Positions 1 through 6,061 of a DNA stretch of 8,581 nt are shown one piece after another. The translations under genes were made by a program, and so were the position numbers. The stretch lies in the NCBI GenBank assembly GCA_026400415.1, contig JAPLPA010000009.1, positions 1 through 8,581 on the forward strand. Direction: 5' to 3'. Origin of the DNA: Afipia sp. Lineage in GTDB: Bacteria > Pseudomonadota > Alphaproteobacteria > Rhizobiales > Xanthobacteraceae. Each line of letters begins with the position of its first letter. Positions within the stretch are counted from its first letter, which is position 1. A model generated the notes under the pieces. The model was given only the letters and a program-made list of their open reading frames with translations, ran no database searches and had not been told where the DNA came from.

Positions 1-1671
1 CAAGGCGTTTCGGAAGAAGATTATCGCGCGCGATTGGCGTTCGAGATCGACGTCATCACGCGCATGAATTATTCGGGCTACTTCCTGATCGTCGCCGACT
101 TCATTCAATGGGCGAAGGCCGAAGGCATTCCGGTGGGGCCGGGCCGTGGTTCGGGCGCGGGCTCCCTTGTGGCCTATGCGCTGACAGTGACCGACCTCGA
201 TCCAATCAGGTTTGGCCTCTTGTTCGAGCGCTTTCTAAATCCCGAGCGCGTCTCGATGCCGGATTTCGATATCGATTTCTGTCAGGAGCGGCGCGGCGAA
301 GTCATCGACTATGTGCAGCAGCGCTATGGCCGCGATCAGGTCGGCCAAATCATCACTTTCGGCACGCTTCAGGCGCGCGGCGTGCTGCGCGATGTCGGCC
401 GCGTGTTGCAGATGCCTTACGGGCAGGTCGATCGCCTCACCAAGCTCGTTCCGCAAAATCCTGCCGCACCTGTCACGCTGTCGGCTGCGATTGCGGGCGA
501 ACCCAAGCTGCAGGCATTTCGCGACGAAGACCCGGTGGTGGCGCGCGCCTTCGACATCGCGATGCGTCTCGAAGGGTTGACGCGCCATGCTTCCACGCAC
601 GCAGCAGGCATCGTGATCGGCGACAGGCCGCTCAGCGAACTCGTGCCGATGTATCGCGATCCGAAATCCGACATGCCGGTGACTCAATTCAATATGAAGT
701 GGGTTGAGCCTGCGGGGCTGGTGAAATTCGACTTTCTCGGATTGAAAACCCTCACTGTGCTCGATCTCGCCGTGAAGCTGCTCAAGCAGCGCGGTGTCGA
801 GGTCAATCTCGCGACGCTGCCGTTGGACGACAAACCGAGTTTCGAGATGTTGTCGCGCGGCGATGTGGTTGGCGTGTTCCAGGTTGAAAGTCAGGGCATG
901 CGGCGCGCGCTCGTCGATATGCGCCCCGACCGTTTCGAGGACATTATCGCGCTGGTTGCGCTCTATCGTCCGGGTCCGATGGCGAATATCCCGACCTACT
1001 GCGCGCGCAAGCACGGCGACGAGGAGCCGGAATATCTGCACCCGATGCTCGAGCCGATTCTGAAAGAGACGTTCGGCGTTATCATCTATCAGGAACAGGT
1101 GATGCAGATCGCGCAGGTGATGGCGGGCTTCACGCTCGGCGATGCTGATCTGTTGCGCCGCGCGATGGGCAAGAAAATCCGCAAGGAGATGGAGCAGCAG
1201 CGCAAGCGCTTCGTCTCCGGCGCGGTCGAGCGCGGCATTCCGAAAGGCCATGCCGACACGATTTTCGAATTGCTTGCGAAGTTCGCCGACTACGGTTTCA
1301 ACAAGAGCCATGCGGCGGCCTACGCGCTGGTGTCGTACCAGACCGCGTGGATGAAGGCGCATTACCCAGTCGAGTTCATCGCAGCCTCGATGACGCTCGA
1401 CATGAACAACACCGACAAGCTGTCGGAGTTTCGCGCTGAGGCGCAGAAGCTCGGTCTCAAAGTGGAAGCGCCGAACATCAATCGGTCGGGGGCAACGTTC
1501 GAGGTGTCAGGCGACACCATCTTCTACGCGCTTGCAGCGCTGAAGGGCGTCGGCGCGCAGGCGGTCGAAATGATCGTGGAAGCGCGCGCCGACAAGGCGT
1601 TTACGTCGCTGGCTGACTTTGCATCGCGTGTGCACCCGCGCGCGCCTGCCAGCGCGGGCACGAAGCAGTAA
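1..1671 (+). CDS. dnaE: DNA polymerase III alpha subunit, partial at 5' end and prematurely ended by a frameshifting deletion
   Basis: This encodes the catalytic core of the replicative DNA polymerase, the C-family alpha subunit. The frame is open from base 1 (first codons QGVSEEDYRAR), so the gene starts upstream and its PHP domain is outside the window. The conserved GPGRGSGAGS loop is at 136-165. The palm motif PDFDIDF, with two metal-binding aspartates, is at 259-279. The third catalytic aspartate is in KFDFLG (Asp codon 730-732). Fingers motifs RRAMGKK and YGFNKSHAAAYALVSYQ follow, then the start of the helix-hairpin-helix region (ALKGVG). Similarity to DnaE holds up to FASRVHPRA, ending at 1644. 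The next eight codons (PASAGTKQ) are out of frame and run to a TAA at 1669-1671. As written, the product would have polymerase motifs but no internal clamp-binding motif, OB fold or C-terminal tau-binding region. It is the housekeeping DnaE1 type by similarity to remembered rhizobial sequences; ImuC/DnaE2 is less likely. Confidence 0.9.
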   Translation, partial: QGVSEEDYRARLAFEIDVITRMNYSGYFLIVADFIQWAKAEGIPVGPGRGSGAGSLVAYALTVTDLDPIRFGLLFERFLNPERVSMPDFDIDFCQERRGEVIDYVQQRYGRDQVGQIITFGTLQARGVLRDVGRVLQMPYGQVDRLTKLVPQNPAAPVTLSAAIAGEPKLQAFRDEDPVVARAFDIAMRLEGLTRHASTHAAGIVIGDRPLSELVPMYRDPKSDMPVTQFNMKWVEPAGLVKFDFLGLKTLTVLDLAVKLLKQRGVEVNLATLPLDDKPSFEMLSRGDVVGVFQVESQGMRRALVDMRPDRFEDIIALVALYRPGPMANIPTYCARKHGDEEPEYLHPMLEPILKETFGVIIYQEQVMQIAQVMAGFTLGDADLLRRAMGKKIRKEMEQQRKRFVSGAVERGIPKGHADTIFELLAKFADYGFNKSHAAAYALVSYQTAWMKAHYPVEFIAASMTLDMNNTDKLSEFRAEAQKLGLKVEAPNINRSGATFEVSGDTIFYALAALKGVGAQAVEMIVEARADKAFTSLADFASRVHPRAPASAGTKQ

Positions 1672-1688
1672 CTTCGGGTCAGAACGAC
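1636..1688 (+). other. dnaE break point: inferred loss of about 103 bases with frame change
   Basis: Upstream frame 1 gives the DnaE sequence FASRVHPRA up to 1644. Frame 3 from 1644-1646 onward gives ACQRGHEAVTSGQNDMF. In related DnaE proteins as I remember them, about 34 residues (NKR.IESL..AGAFD......ARVFAGADAIL) lie between these blocks. The frame relation requires the missing length to be 1 modulo 3, which fits 103 bases (100 and 106 also fit). The junction sits in a GC-alternating run (cccgcgcgcgcc), so microhomology-driven deletion or a misassembly in a GC-rich stretch is plausible. The exact length is inferred from memory of the family. Confidence 0.75.
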
Positions 1689-2426
1689 ATGTTCGGCGGG
1701 ATGGCGGACGCGCCCGCGATCGTGCTGCCGAATATCGAGCCGTGGTTGCCTGCCGACCGTCTGCGCCGCGAATACGATGCCATTGGGTTCTTTTTGTCGG
1801 GTCACCCTCTCGACGATTACGCAGTGGCGCTGAAACGTCTTCGCGTTCAATCGTGGGGCGAGTTTTCTCGCGCGGTCAAAACAGGTGCGACGGCGGGGCG
1901 TGTCGCCGCCACGATTTTGTCGCGCATGGAACGCCGCACGAAAACCGGCAACAAGATGGGTATCATCGGCCTCTCGGATCCGACCGGTCACTTCGAGGCC
2001 GTGCTGTTTTCCGAAGGTCTCGCGCAATATCGCGACGTGCTGGAGCCGGGAACGGCTGTTCTGCTGCAACTCGGCGCTGAACTGCAGGGCGAAGACGTGC
2101 GCGCGCGCATCCTCCATGCCGAACCGCTGGACGATGCTGCCGCCAAAACGCAGAAGGGCTTGCGGATATTCCTGCGCGACGACAAGCCACTGGAATCCAT
2201 TTCCAAGAGACTTGAGGCACAACCCGCGTCCGCCGGAAATGGGAACCGTGTCCAGAGCGCCAAACCCGCCGCCGCCGGAAGCAGCGAAGGCGAGGTCACG
2301 GTGGTGATGATGCTCGATCTCGAGACCGAGGTGGAATTGAAGCTGCCGGGGCGATTCCGTGTCTCGCCGCAGATCGCCGGTGCCATCAAGGCTGTTGCGG
2401 GCGTGGTGGACGTCCAGACCGTCTAA
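1689..2426 (+). pseudogene. dnaE: C-terminal part of DNA polymerase III alpha subunit, in a different frame from the upstream part
   Basis: This is the 3' end of the same dnaE gene, separated from the upstream part by a frame change. The first ATG is 1689, but recognisable DnaE sequence in this frame starts earlier, at about 1644 (ACQRGHEAVTSGQNDMFGG), so the ATG is not a natural start and has no convincing ribosome binding site. QNDMF at 1680-1694 matches the internal beta-clamp-binding motif of DnaE (QADMF in E. coli). Counting from the ATG, residues 33-44 carry the conserved GFFLSGHPLDDY block. Residues about 70-125 form the OB-fold domain (MERRTKTGNKMGI, GHFEAVLF). The remainder is the C-terminal tau-binding region, ending normally in GVVDVQTV. 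An Ala/Ser/Gly-rich linker lies at about 178-200. The residues look well kept, with no further stops, so the break is recent or is a sequence error. Confidence 0.85.
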
Positions 2427-2428
2427 AT

Positions 2429-2466
2429 CCCGCTAAATGGCCGGTTTTACGGGCTAAATAAGCCGT
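2429..2466 (+). terminator. Weak overlapping hairpins just after dnaE, possible 3' end structure
   Basis: CCCG-c-TAAA (2429-2437) can pair with TTTACGGG (2446-2453), leaving C2433 bulged and an 8-base loop. ACGGGCT (2449-2455) can instead pair with AGCCGT (2461-2466) with one bulged G. The two share 2449-2453, so they exclude each other. Neither is followed by a run of T, so intrinsic termination is doubtful; a 3' end-protecting or processing structure is equally possible. Confidence 0.3.
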
Positions 2467-2483
2467 CCTACGGCGGGTATTAC

Positions 2484-2512
2484 CTTGCTTCTAGGGGTAT
2501 GCGCCGCTATAT
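2484..2512 (+). promoter_or_regulatory. Probable housekeeping sigma-factor promoter for rpsB operon
   Basis: A -35-like CTTGCT (2484-2489) and a -10-like CTATAT (2507-2512) are separated by exactly 17 bases. This is close to the rhizobial housekeeping consensus CTTGAC-N17-CTATAT, with two -35 mismatches and a full -10 match. Transcription would start near 2519, giving a leader of about 105 nt before rpsB. It is the only convincing promoter I see between dnaE and dxr, so it probably drives the whole block. Confidence 0.6.
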
Positions 2513-2514
2513 CG

Positions 2515-2609
2515 ACGCCATCACTCACGCGGACTTTGGCGTTCGGCCCCGACAATGGGCCATCGACGCCTTCCGGTGGCCCATTACGGGTCCACACGTC
2601 CGCGGCGGA
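2515..2609 (+). promoter_or_regulatory. Structured rpsB 5' leader, candidate S2 autoregulatory RNA
   Basis: Three hairpins fit into the predicted leader. ACGCCA (2515-2520) pairs with TGGCGT (2537-2542). AATGGGCCA (2554-2562) pairs perfectly with TGGCCCATT (2577-2585), and the stem extends inward through a T-G wobble and two more pairs (2563-2565 with 2574-2576) to 12 bp with an 8-base loop. TCCG (2599-2602) pairs with CGGA (2606-2609) just before the ribosome binding site GGAGAAG (2616-2622). In gammaproteobacteria S2 represses its own rpsB-tsf mRNA through a leader. A similar role here is inferred from position and structure only. Confidence 0.45.
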
Positions 2610-2625
2610 TCAACCGGAGAAGACT

Positions 2626-3615
2626 ATGGCGTTACCTGAATTCTCAATGCGTCAGCTATTGGAAGCTGGCGTACATTTCGGCCACCAATCCCATCGCTGG
2701 AATCCCAAAATGGCGGATTTCATCTTTGGTGCCCGCAACAACATTCACATCATCGATCTCGCGCAGACCGTGCCGCTGCTTCACCGCGCGCTGCAGGCTG
2801 TCAGCGACACCGTCGCCAAGGGCGGCCGCGTGCTGTTCGTCGGCACCAAGCGTCAGGCGCAGGATGGCATCGCGGAAGCCGCCAAGCGTTCGGCACAGTA
2901 CTTCGTCAATTCGCGCTGGCTCGGCGGTACGCTGACCAACTGGAAAACCATCTCTGGTTCGATCAAGCGCCTTCGCCACCTCGAAGAGATGCTGGGTGCT
3001 GGCGAGGCCTCACAATACACCAAGAAGGAACGCCTCACGCTTCAGCGCGAGCGCGACAAGCTCGACCGTTCGCTCGGCGGCATCAAGGACATGGGCGGTC
3101 TTCCCGACCTGATCTTCGTGATCGACACCAACAAGGAAGACATCGCGATTCAGGAAGCCAACCGCCTGAACATTCCGGTCGCCGCCATCGTCGACACCAA
3201 TTGCGATCCAAAGGGCATTTCCTATGTCGTTCCGGGCAATGACGACGCCGGCCGCGCCATCGGTCTGTATTGCGATCTCATTGCTCGCGCTGTCATCGAC
3301 GGCATTTCGCGCGCGCAGGGCAATTCCGGCGTCGATGTCGGCGCAATGGCCAATCCGGCTCCGGAAGTCGCAGCAGCGCCCGTCGGCTTCCAGGGTCTTG
3401 CGGGTCCGCGTGGCGTTGCCGACGACCTCAAGAAGCTCACCGGCGTGTCTGGCCCTATCGAGAAGAAGTTCAACGATCTCGGCATCTTCCATTACTGGCA
3501 GCTGGCCGAACTCGATCACGACACCGCTCACAAGATCGGCGAAGAAGTCGGTCTTCCAGGCCGCGCCGATGGCTGGGTTGCCCAGTCCAAGGCGATGACT
3601 GCCGAAGCGGAATAA
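2626..3615 (+). CDS. rpsB: 30S ribosomal protein S2 with C-terminal helix-hairpin-helix-like extension
   Basis: This encodes small-subunit ribosomal protein S2, which sits at the head-body junction of the 30S particle and is needed for S1 binding and initiation. The ATG at 2626 is preceded by GGAGAAG (2616-2622) and starts the canonical MALPEFSMRQLLEAGVHFGH. The frame is also open upstream to about 2485, but that stretch holds the promoter and leader. Residues 1-230 are the S2 core (HRWNPKM, FVGTKRQAQ, RWLGGTLTNWKT, KDMGGLPDLIFVIDTNKE, PVAAIVDTNCDP). Residues 231-266 form an Ala/Gly/Pro-rich linker. Residues about 267-322 form an extra compact domain (LKKLTGVSGPIEKKFNDLGI, then HKIGEEVGLPGRADGW) resembling a helix-hairpin-helix fold. 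At 329 residues it is far longer than the roughly 240 of E. coli S2 but normal, as I recall, for Bradyrhizobium relatives. It is the first gene of the operon, with tsf 132 bases downstream. Confidence 0.97.
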   Translation: MALPEFSMRQLLEAGVHFGHQSHRWNPKMADFIFGARNNIHIIDLAQTVPLLHRALQAVSDTVAKGGRVLFVGTKRQAQDGIAEAAKRSAQYFVNSRWLGGTLTNWKTISGSIKRLRHLEEMLGAGEASQYTKKERLTLQRERDKLDRSLGGIKDMGGLPDLIFVIDTNKEDIAIQEANRLNIPVAAIVDTNCDPKGISYVVPGNDDAGRAIGLYCDLIARAVIDGISRAQGNSGVDVGAMANPAPEVAAAPVGFQGLAGPRGVADDLKKLTGVSGPIEKKFNDLGIFHYWQLAELDHDTAHKIGEEVGLPGRADGWVAQSKAMTAEAE

Positions 3616-3629
3616 GCCGCACATTTATC

Positions 3630-3654
3630 TCGCGACCGGTTCATCCGGTCGCGA
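3630..3654 (+). terminator. Perfect 10-bp hairpin between rpsB and tsf, without T tract
   Basis: TCGCGACCGG (3630-3639) and CCGGTCGCGA (3645-3654) are exact inverted complements around a 5-base loop (TTCAT), starting 15 bases after the rpsB stop. The sequence after it is AACTTCCCG, with no T run. It is more likely an attenuator, an RNase-processing site or an mRNA-stabilising stem that sets S2 versus EF-Ts output than a full terminator. E. coli is also reported to have a terminator-like structure between rpsB and tsf. Confidence 0.55.
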
Positions 3655-3747
3655 AACTTCCCGACCAACTAAATCCTGCGCGTCGAAATTTTTGGCTTGC
3701 CAGCAATCGCTGCGCCGCACGGCCCGCACAGGCAAAGGAACTTCAAG

Positions 3748-4671
3748 ATGGCGACAATCACAGCAGCAATGGTCAAGGATCTGCGCGAGACAACCGGCGC
3801 GGGCATGATGGATTGCAAGGGCGCACTCAACGAGACTGGCGGCGATATGCAGGCGGCCATCGACTGGCTGCGCAAGAAGGGCCTGTCGAAAGCAGCCAAG
3901 AAATCGGGGCGCGTTGCGGCCGAAGGTCTGGTTGCAGCGATTACGGCGGGCCCGAAGGGCGCGCTTGTCGAAGTGAACTCCGAGACGGATTTCGTCGCAC
4001 GCAACGAGCAGTTCCAGGGTCTGGTCAAGATGATCGGGCAGGTCGCACTCGATGCCGGCGCGGACGTTGAGAAAATCAAGACTGCGAAAGTCGGCAATGT
4101 CACGGTCGAGGCTGCCATCAATGACGCCATCGCCACGATCGGCGAGAACATGACGCTGCGCCGCGCGGCGTCGCTCTCGGTAAAAGACGGTGTCGTCGCA
4201 AGCTACGTCCACAACGCGGTGATCGACGGTCTCGGCAAAATGGGTGTTCTGGTGGCGCTCGAATCCACCGGCAAGAAGGATGAACTTGCAACGCTCGGCA
4301 AGCAAATCGCGATGCATGTTGCGGCCTCCAATCCGCAGGCGCTCGATGCCGCAGGACTCGATCCGGACGTGGTTCGCCGCGAGAAGGACGTGATGGCTGA
4401 CAAATACCGCCAGCAGGGCAAGCTGGATGCGATGATCGAGAAGATCGTCGAATCGGGGCTCAAGACCTACTACAAGGAAGTGACCCTGCTGGAGCAGGCT
4501 TTCATCCACGACAGCGCCAAGACAGTGGCGCAGGCCGTGAAAGAAGCTGAGGGCAAGGTTGGCGCGCCTGTGAAGGTCACGGGATTTGTGCGCTATGCTC
4601 TGGGCGAGGGAATCGAGAAGCAGGAATCCGATTTCGCAGCCGAAGTGGCCGCCGCCGCCGGACAAGGGTGA
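3748..4671 (+). CDS. tsf: Translation elongation factor Ts
   Basis: EF-Ts is the nucleotide exchange factor that releases GDP from EF-Tu during elongation, acting in the cytoplasm. The ATG at 3748 follows AAAGGAA (3734-3740) at good spacing and gives the family start MATITAAMVKDLRETTGAGM. The earlier in-frame TTG at 3697 is not supported. Residues 1-55 form the N-terminal UBA-like EF-Tu-binding domain, including the signature from L12 to L27 (LRETTGAGMMDCKGAL). T80-N86 is TDFVARN, whose Asp-Phe pair inserts near the EF-Tu Mg2+ site. The core subdomains follow (SETDF..., GVLVALES, IAMHVAASNP). A coiled-coil-type helical stretch is at about 205-245, and the C-terminal module contains LLEQAFIHD. 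The length of 307 residues is typical of alphaproteobacteria (283 in E. coli). It follows rpsB as in most bacteria, so supply of S2 and EF-Ts is coupled. Confidence 0.97.
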   Translation: MATITAAMVKDLRETTGAGMMDCKGALNETGGDMQAAIDWLRKKGLSKAAKKSGRVAAEGLVAAITAGPKGALVEVNSETDFVARNEQFQGLVKMIGQVALDAGADVEKIKTAKVGNVTVEAAINDAIATIGENMTLRRAASLSVKDGVVASYVHNAVIDGLGKMGVLVALESTGKKDELATLGKQIAMHVAASNPQALDAAGLDPDVVRREKDVMADKYRQQGKLDAMIEKIVESGLKTYYKEVTLLEQAFIHDSAKTVAQAVKEAEGKVGAPVKVTGFVRYALGEGIEKQESDFAAEVAAAAGQG

Positions 4672-4680
4672 TCGGATAAA

Positions 4681-4697
4681 TCCGCGAGGTTCGCGGA
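4681..4697 (+). repeat. Small perfect hairpin between tsf and pyrH
   Basis: TCCGCGA (4681-4687) and TCGCGGA (4691-4697) form a 7-bp stem with a 3-base loop (GGT), 9 bases after the tsf stop. There is no T run afterward, so it is more likely an intercistronic stem affecting mRNA decay or pyrH translation than a terminator. Confidence 0.4.
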
Positions 4698-4734
4698 CCA
4701 TGCGCTCGGCCTGAAAAGAGTGAGCGAAAGCAAG

Positions 4735-5451
4735 ATGGGTGAACCGGCTTACCGGCGTGTCGTCATCAAGGTCTCCGGCGAATACCTCGCGGGGGACCAG
4801 CCGTTCGGCATTCATCAGCCCACCATCGACCGCATTGCCGGCGACCTCATCAAGGCGCGAGAACTCGGCGTGGAAGTCGCTGTTGTGGTCGGCGGCGGAA
4901 ACATTTTCCGCGGCGTCGAAGTGTCATCGCGCGGCGTGTCGCGCACGACCGGCGATACGATGGGCATGCTGGCCACGGTGATGAATTGTCTCGCGCTGGA
5001 ATCGGCGCTGAGCCGCAAGGGACAATCGGCGCGCGTGTTGTCAGCGTTGGTGATGCCGGAAGTTTGCGAACTGTTCACGACCGGATCTGCGCATCGCTAT
5101 CTCGCAGAGGGCCGGATCGTTCTGCTCGCGGGCGGAACCGGCAATCCGTTTTTCACGACCGACACCACGGCGGTGTTGCGCGCCGCAGAAATCGGGGCGC
5201 AGGCTGTATTAAAGGCCACCAATGTGGATGGCGTTTACAGCGCCGATCCGAAAATCGACAAATCCGCCAAACGGTTCGACCGCCTGACGCATTCGCAGGC
5301 TGTTAAAGGTGGCTATAAGGTGATGGACGCGACGGCCTTCGCGCTTGCCCGCGAAACCTCGTTGCCTATCATCGTGTTTTCAATCGCGGAACCCGGTTCG
5401 ATCGGCGCTATTCTGGCCGGCAAGGGCAAAGGCACGATTGTCGCCGGATAA
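4735..5451 (+). CDS. pyrH: Uridylate kinase (UMP kinase)
   Basis: UMP kinase phosphorylates UMP to UDP with ATP in de novo pyrimidine synthesis. The bacterial enzyme is a hexamer of the amino-acid-kinase fold, activated by GTP and inhibited by UTP. From the ATG at 4735 the protein is 238 residues, the family length, and begins MGEPAYRRVVIKVSGEYLAG, with the ATP-binding Lys at 12. VVGGGNIFRG is at 51-60, GDTMGMLATVMNCLAL at 73-88, the UMP/phosphate loop GTGNPFFTTDTTAVLRA at 134-150, and the nucleotide-binding KATNVDGVYSADPK at 160-173. An in-frame GTG at 4720 would add MSESK, but relatives I recall start at MGEP and neither start has a strong ribosome binding site, so the ATG is preferred. It lies 63 bases after tsf and 21 before frr, as in most proteobacteria. 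Confidence 0.96.
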   Translation: MGEPAYRRVVIKVSGEYLAGDQPFGIHQPTIDRIAGDLIKARELGVEVAVVVGGGNIFRGVEVSSRGVSRTTGDTMGMLATVMNCLALESALSRKGQSARVLSALVMPEVCELFTTGSAHRYLAEGRIVLLAGGTGNPFFTTDTTAVLRAAEIGAQAVLKATNVDGVYSADPKIDKSAKRFDRLTHSQAVKGGYKVMDATAFALARETSLPIIVFSIAEPGSIGAILAGKGKGTIVAG

Positions 5452-5459
5452 AGTTTCTT

Positions 5460-5465
5460 AAGGAG
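5460..5465 (+). promoter_or_regulatory. Strong ribosome binding site deciding the frr start
   Basis: AAGGAG is the clearest Shine-Dalgarno sequence in the window. Its 7-base spacing favours ATG 5473 over GTG 5470. It lies entirely in the 21-base pyrH-frr gap and suggests that frr is translated at a high rate independently of pyrH. Confidence 0.7.
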
Positions 5466-5472
5466 CAACGTG

Positions 5473-6036
5473 ATGGCGTCCGATACATTCGATCTCAACG
5501 ACCTCAAGCGCCGCATGGATGGCGCTACGGCTGCGCTGAAGCACGAACTCGGCGGGTTGCGTACCGGGCGCGCCGCGATCTCGATGGTCGAGCCGGTTCA
5601 GGTCGAAGCCTACGGCTCCCATATGCCGCTCAATCAGGTCGCAACCGTGAGCGTGCCCGAACCGCGCCTGCTGTCGGTGCAGGTGTGGGACAAGTCGATG
5701 GTCAAGGCGGTGGAAACCGCAATCGTCAATTCCAATTTGGGTCTGAGCCCTGCGACGGAAGGGCAGGTCATTCGGCTGCGCATTCCGGAACTCAACGAAG
5801 ATCGCCGCAAGGAATTGGTCAAAGTCGCGCATAAGTATGCGGAAGCCGCACGCGTCGCGATCCGCCATGTGCGCCGGGACGGCCTCGACATCGTCAAGAA
5901 ACTCCAGAAGGACGGCAAGATGTCCGAAGACGAGCAGGGCCGGCATGAAGGTGGCGTTCAGAAAGCCACCGATGCGGCGATTGCGGAAGTCGACAAGTTG
6001 CTCGGCACCAAAGAAAAAGAAATCCTGACGGTCTAA
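5473..6036 (+). CDS. frr: Ribosome recycling factor
   Basis: RRF works with EF-G to split post-termination ribosomes. AAGGAG at 5460-5465 sits 7 bases before ATG 5473 and only 4 before an adjacent in-frame GTG at 5470. The ATG gives the family length of 187 residues (MASDTFDLNDLKRRMDGA), so it is preferred. The protein has the two-domain RRF layout: a three-helix bundle made from residues about 1-30 and 105-187, and a beta domain at about 31-104. Conserved landmarks are LRTGRA (29-34), the PLNQVATVSVPEPR block (52-65), RIPELNEDRRKELVK (103-117) and VRRDGLD (133-139). The end KEKEILTV is typical. One mild oddity is Gly-Gly at 160-161, inside the last long helix (RHEGGVQ), where relatives usually carry helix-friendly residues. 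The downstream frame and length are normal. Confidence 0.96.
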   Translation: MASDTFDLNDLKRRMDGATAALKHELGGLRTGRAAISMVEPVQVEAYGSHMPLNQVATVSVPEPRLLSVQVWDKSMVKAVETAIVNSNLGLSPATEGQVIRLRIPELNEDRRKELVKVAHKYAEAARVAIRHVRRDGLDIVKKLQKDGKMSEDEQGRHEGGVQKATDAAIAEVDKLLGTKEKEILTV

Positions 6037-6061
6037 CGAAAAGTTTCTGAAAGACGTCACA

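Noticed and set aside
235..1362. Long minus-strand open frame (375 codons) opposite dnaE
   Set aside because: It mirrors codons of a clearly conserved polymerase core; His/Arg-rich composition is typical of antisense shadow frames.
1639..1671. Programmed ribosomal frameshift in dnaE
   Set aside because: No slippery heptamer or downstream stimulatory stem is evident, and a frameshift alone would not restore the missing stretch of about 34 residues.
1600..1700. Split DnaE joined by an intein, as in cyanobacteria
   Set aside because: Neither side of the junction has intein motifs or extra sequence; bases are missing rather than added, and the site is not the cyanobacterial split position.
2485..2625. 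Upstream extension of the rpsB frame (47 extra codons from a TTG)
   Set aside because: The stretch contains the promoter and hairpins, and the ATG at 2626 has a good binding site and the family N-terminus.
3697..3747. Upstream extension of tsf from a TTG
   Set aside because: EF-Ts proteins begin at MATIT, and AAAGGAA is correctly placed for ATG 3748.
3625..4815. Long minus-strand open frame (396 codons) opposite tsf
   Set aside because: It lies entirely antisense to tsf and the start of pyrH, has no recognisable protein features, and is the usual by-product of GC-rich codon use.
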